NCBI GenBank assembly: GCA_965208015.1
Contig: CBDBNT010000004.1
Coordinates: 62,001-126,000, forward strand
Length of the DNA stretch: 64,000 nt
Source: Bin87 sp965208015
GTDB taxonomy: Bacteria > Chloroflexota > Dehalococcoidia > Lucifugimonadales > UBA3495
Direction of reading: 5' to 3'
Of the stretch, positions 62,201 through 64,000 are shown piece after piece; position 1 is the stretch's first letter; each line of letters starts with the position of its first letter. A program made the position numbers and the translations under genes. The notes beneath the pieces were generated by a model that was not told the origin of the DNA, ran no database searches, and was given only the letters and a program-made list of their open reading frames with translations.

Positions 62201-64000
62201 GCGGCGCGTTCATCTGCGATGTTGCGGTGATTTTCACCGGCGGGTTCCTCGTCTGCGGTGAGCGTCAGCGGGGAAACGTCGGGCGTCGATCTTGGTTCCG
62301 TTGACGTCGTTTCAGTGATGGGGCTGAACTCCCGGGACAGTGTGCTCTTGCCATCGAGCACTCGCTCCACGGCAAGTTCTGCTTCTCCCGGAGCACCCTG
62401 GTGCTCTCGGTAGTGGATACGCTTGTCCTCGCCGCCGGTGGCGACGGCCACGATGGTGCGCAGTGATTCCGGCACTTTGGGAATGTACAGGTGCAGCAGT
62501 TCCTTCAGGTTGTCCTCGATGCGCTGGTCGTGGGCGCGCAGGGCCAGGAGTATCTGTCCCAGTTCCTGCCAGCCCTCTTCCATGTTGCTGGTACTGAGCC
62601 AGCTCTCGGGGTTGGCATTGGGCGGGATGAGGATGGGGCAGATGATGTAGCCCATGTCCTTGCCATCAGCTACGCGCATGGCGCGGCCGACGGCCTGGAT
62701 CACGTCGATGGGGCTCCGGCGGGCTTCGAGAAACGCTACGGCGTTCAGGGTGGGCGAGTCAGTGCCTTCGCCGAAGATGCCCACGTTGATGATGACGTGA
62801 GGATTTTCTTCGGTGGATTTGGCCAAGCGAAGCTTCGCGTTGTCGCGCGCCGTGACGTTGCTGTTGGCGTCCAGATGTTCTAAGGTGTAGCTGGCGGCGG
62901 TTTGCCCTTCTTGGTGTTCGTCAAGCCAGCCCTGGAGCCAGTTGCGCACGGCGGGAGTTTGCAGGGCCTCCGCCATGTTACGCGATTTGTCCACGGTGTT
63001 CATAAAGGCGATGCAGGACTTGATGGGTACGGTTCCATCGCCTCGCTGTTGCGTGGCGCCGCCCATGGCCAGGGAGAAGGCCAGCCCGCGCAGGAAGTGG
63101 GCAGAGGTGAGCGGATTGCGTCCTTTGCTCTGGGTTTGGCCGGCCAGCGTGTTGGCGATCCGGTACTCATGTGGGCCGTTAACGCCCACGGCGATAATGC
63201 GGTAGTCGGCAAGCCATCGGTTCTTGACGGCTTCCAGGTAGCTCTTGCGGTAAAGTTCCACGCCGAAAGTGGCCTCGTGGTCCATGCTGCGGACAATCCA
63301 GTCGCTGGTCTGGTCTTGGTTGACCTGGGTGGTGTCGTAGATGCGCGGCGTGGCGGTCTGATAGACGCGGTAGGTGGCGGGGAAGGCGTCGTTGTCATGG
63401 CACAGCGTGAAATCGCGGATGCGCTGCTCCTGCTCGGACATCTGGGCGTTCTTGGCTTTGCCCTTGCGGCGCAGACCAGCGGTGCGGTGGGCTTCATCGC
63501 ATACAAGGACTTTGGCCGTGACGCCGGTCTCTTGTAGCGCTTCGGCGATGCGGCTGCCACTCTGGTAGGTGCCGAAGACGACGCTGACCTGACCAGTGCG
63601 TTGCCCCTCGCGGATCCAATCGGAGATTTCCGACGGGTGGGTGGTGACCTTGCCCTTCACCTCGGTGGCGCTGACGTTGCTGTTGTCCAGGGTGGGGTCT
63701 TCGGCCGTGTTTCGGGTGCTCTCTTTCTTGGGGTCGTAGCCGGCGGTCTCGTCCGAGCAGACGGCCAGCGCGCGGATTTCTGTGTTGGCCTGCTGGAGGT
63801 ACTCGCGGCGGATCTGGGCTACCAGGGCGATGGATGGACAGAGCACGATGGACAGTTCGCCCGGGGGTGTCAGCTCCTCGACGATGCGCAGGGAGATGCG
63901 GGTCTTGCCGGTTCCGCAAGGCAGGATGATCTTGCCGCGAGCCTGACCTACTGGCAGGCCGCCGCTTTCAGATTGTTCGTGTTCCCTGAGAATGCGGACG
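59209..64000 (-). CDS. Helicase-N6-adenine methyltransferase fusion, type ISP restriction-like (5' end off window)
   Basis: At least 1,590 residues, with no start inside the window. Walker A ILPCGTGKTRIS lies just inside the edge (~63,910-63,950). Helicase motifs follow: VCDEAHRTAG, QTATPRIYD and, later, VIQAVGRAMRV. A charged linker follows, then the methyltransferase: VDLACGSGTLLAAMLT (motif I) and IVIMNPPF (motif IV, ~60,815), then a target-recognition-like C-terminus. Single-chain type ISP enzymes such as LlaGI have nuclease-helicase-methylase-TRD in this order; the missing N-terminus may hold the nuclease. It overlaps a DUF7689-like gene at its 3' end. Confidence 0.88.
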   Translation of the reverse strand, partial: VRILREHEQSESGGLPVGQARGKIILPCGTGKTRISLRIVEELTPPGELSIVLCPSIALVAQIRREYLQQANTEIRALAVCSDETAGYDPKKESTRNTAEDPTLDNSNVSATEVKGKVTTHPSEISDWIREGQRTGQVSVVFGTYQSGSRIAEALQETGVTAKVLVCDEAHRTAGLRRKGKAKNAQMSEQEQRIRDFTLCHDNDAFPATYRVYQTATPRIYDTTQVNQDQTSDWIVRSMDHEATFGVELYRKSYLEAVKNRWLADYRIIAVGVNGPHEYRIANTLAGQTQSKGRNPLTSAHFLRGLAFSLAMGGATQQRGDGTVPIKSCIAFMNTVDKSRNMAEALQTPAVRNWLQGWLDEHQEGQTAASYTLEHLDANSNVTARDNAKLRLAKSTEENPHVIINVGIFGEGTDSPTLNAVAFLEARRSPIDVIQAVGRAMRVADGKDMGYIICPILIPPNANPESWLSTSNMEEGWQELGQILLALRAHDQRIEDNLKELLHLYIPKVPESLRTIVAVATGGEDKRIHYREHQGAPGEAELAVERVLDGKSTLSREFSPITETTSTEPRSTPDVSPLTLTADEEPAGENHRNIADERAAPYATSLEPTQIIAGKKNEDGSKELRLDTVVRAKPAANQIRGDVDVRKTKDKGRNMINKGEGQRIPTTEEKSKRPSRAERTNTAVQLRLSELEDEGNAIRMNLLGKSGLVSNRVVRDLNILESGIRQAAGDLRSDELQPALDRHFGLDNLKEDKRKSQADGCTIAALLLMNAAMLHQRISNGRWLSGVSDLDAVKNDVNAVRRVRREWGRILTHDFRPVLEPAVGIIDAVEDTGKLVGLERALHIIAAEAERIAETYADMGADHAGPLFNRVMGNQASDGAFFTRPVAASIAARLTLDACGEQDWTNPEAWRDHKTVDLACGSGTLLAAMLTDMKRRAREQGANEEQIAQLQKLAVEDTIKGLDINPVSLQLAASQLTAGNQDIRYRRMGLHQMPYGPHPDDPLRVSAGTLELLGQKAIVARDGELALLDDRIGSQSVWPTDDADLEDAVDAAKDARIVIMNPPFTNRSKMGEKFPEAIQQSLRERINQVRTLLTQADPELKNLATQNSVAPNFVSLGDHCIPRDNGVMAMINPTIALTGTSGSEERHILSQRYHVHTILTCHQPGQINLSQNTNVNESIVVLRRHEDGSKPPTRFINLDRLPADDDAVADWHRSLLECEQGPIPNGWGEVSHWPAERIAEDDWTPAIWRSVDLAAAAYAYASREDMLNIEQKNIYAAGQRVREFCKVAGASDEDRFALLYSKGADGQTKIRAMPDRAYRPKDLASNRCIQGVNNLKARAAHLLITDGQDSSTARLTAVASDAEYVGMSWMPVSGFSAEESKGIAVFLNSTPGRLQLMRNAGRKIAFPMYMPGAYANIRIPNIEDDRIRAILADCWEHTKDMTVPQFRDGECEVRRLWDEAVAEATGWDAGELERLRHLLHQEPHVRGLGYGQYADAPDIEPADRERFGELADQWEYETILLSSTDQITEHPAHQEIVSMGEPLVPLILERMKSQGGHWFHALRDITGADPVSLEDRGNVPAMQESWLDWGERNGFA

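Overview
The window is high-GC bacterial DNA with short intergenic gaps. Its catabolic gene mix (GMC oxidoreductase, amidase, HpaB-type oxygenase, CaiB/BaiF CoA-transferase, MmgE/PrpD, acyl-CoA dehydrogenase, GlcD-like FAD oxidase) together with SecA, PriA, bL25, CysS, IspD and IspF points to a Chloroflexota chromosome, most likely Dehalococcoidia/SAR202-like. That is an inference from gene content only; no rRNA or complete tRNA is present.

Left end (1 to ~10,090): the right-hand part of an integrative element. Decayed sequence is followed by a NERD nuclease gene and a UvrD-like helicase, a P4-type primase-helicase that seems to continue through a -1 frameshift at A AAA AAG, a small excisionase-like HTH protein and a tyrosine integrase. 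The element stops at a tRNA 3' remnant (T-loop, acceptor strand, CCA; tRNA-Leu-like) followed by a terminator-like hairpin, so this is its attR end.

Middle (10.1 to 54.5 kb): mostly core and catabolic genes. These include a frameshifted CDP-alcohol phosphatidyltransferase, GMC oxidoreductase, amidase, a fused sensor-kinase/response-regulator whose H-box His is Tyr, a B12-type radical SAM gene with three small membrane-protein genes, a HAD phosphatase, an aldo/keto reductase, an HpaB/CaiB/PrpD cluster, two retropepsin-like genes set behind a duplicated prpD start region, a HEPN-like gene, acyl-CoA dehydrogenase, a CopA/YHS copper cluster, SecA, a DUF6978/DUF1828 pair, an ispD-ispF-cysS cluster, a CPA2 antiporter, a Uma2 protein, a Lon-N protein and PriA.

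The strongest unexpected signal is two genes cut by an in-frame TGA exactly where the families have Cys, each followed by a bacterial SECIS-like hairpin: an OsmC-family protein (46271-46729, Sec120) and a BtuF-like metal/cobalamin-binding protein (49188-50126, Sec96). The second hairpin is excellent (two 6-bp helices and an AGGUC apical loop). Ordinary gene calling would truncate the first and split the second. The organism therefore very probably uses selenocysteine.

Right end (54.5 to 64 kb): a second accessory island, mainly on the minus strand. It holds an unknown protein with a C..HD zinc-like motif, a membrane-anchored unknown, a HigA/ImmA-type HTH-metallopeptidase, a 43-residue basic protein with a near-perfect Shine-Dalgarno and its own terminator, a YNCIAYA-motif protein (DUF7689-like) and a very large helicase plus N6-adenine methyltransferase fusion resembling single-chain type ISP restriction enzymes. 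That last gene runs off the window edge.
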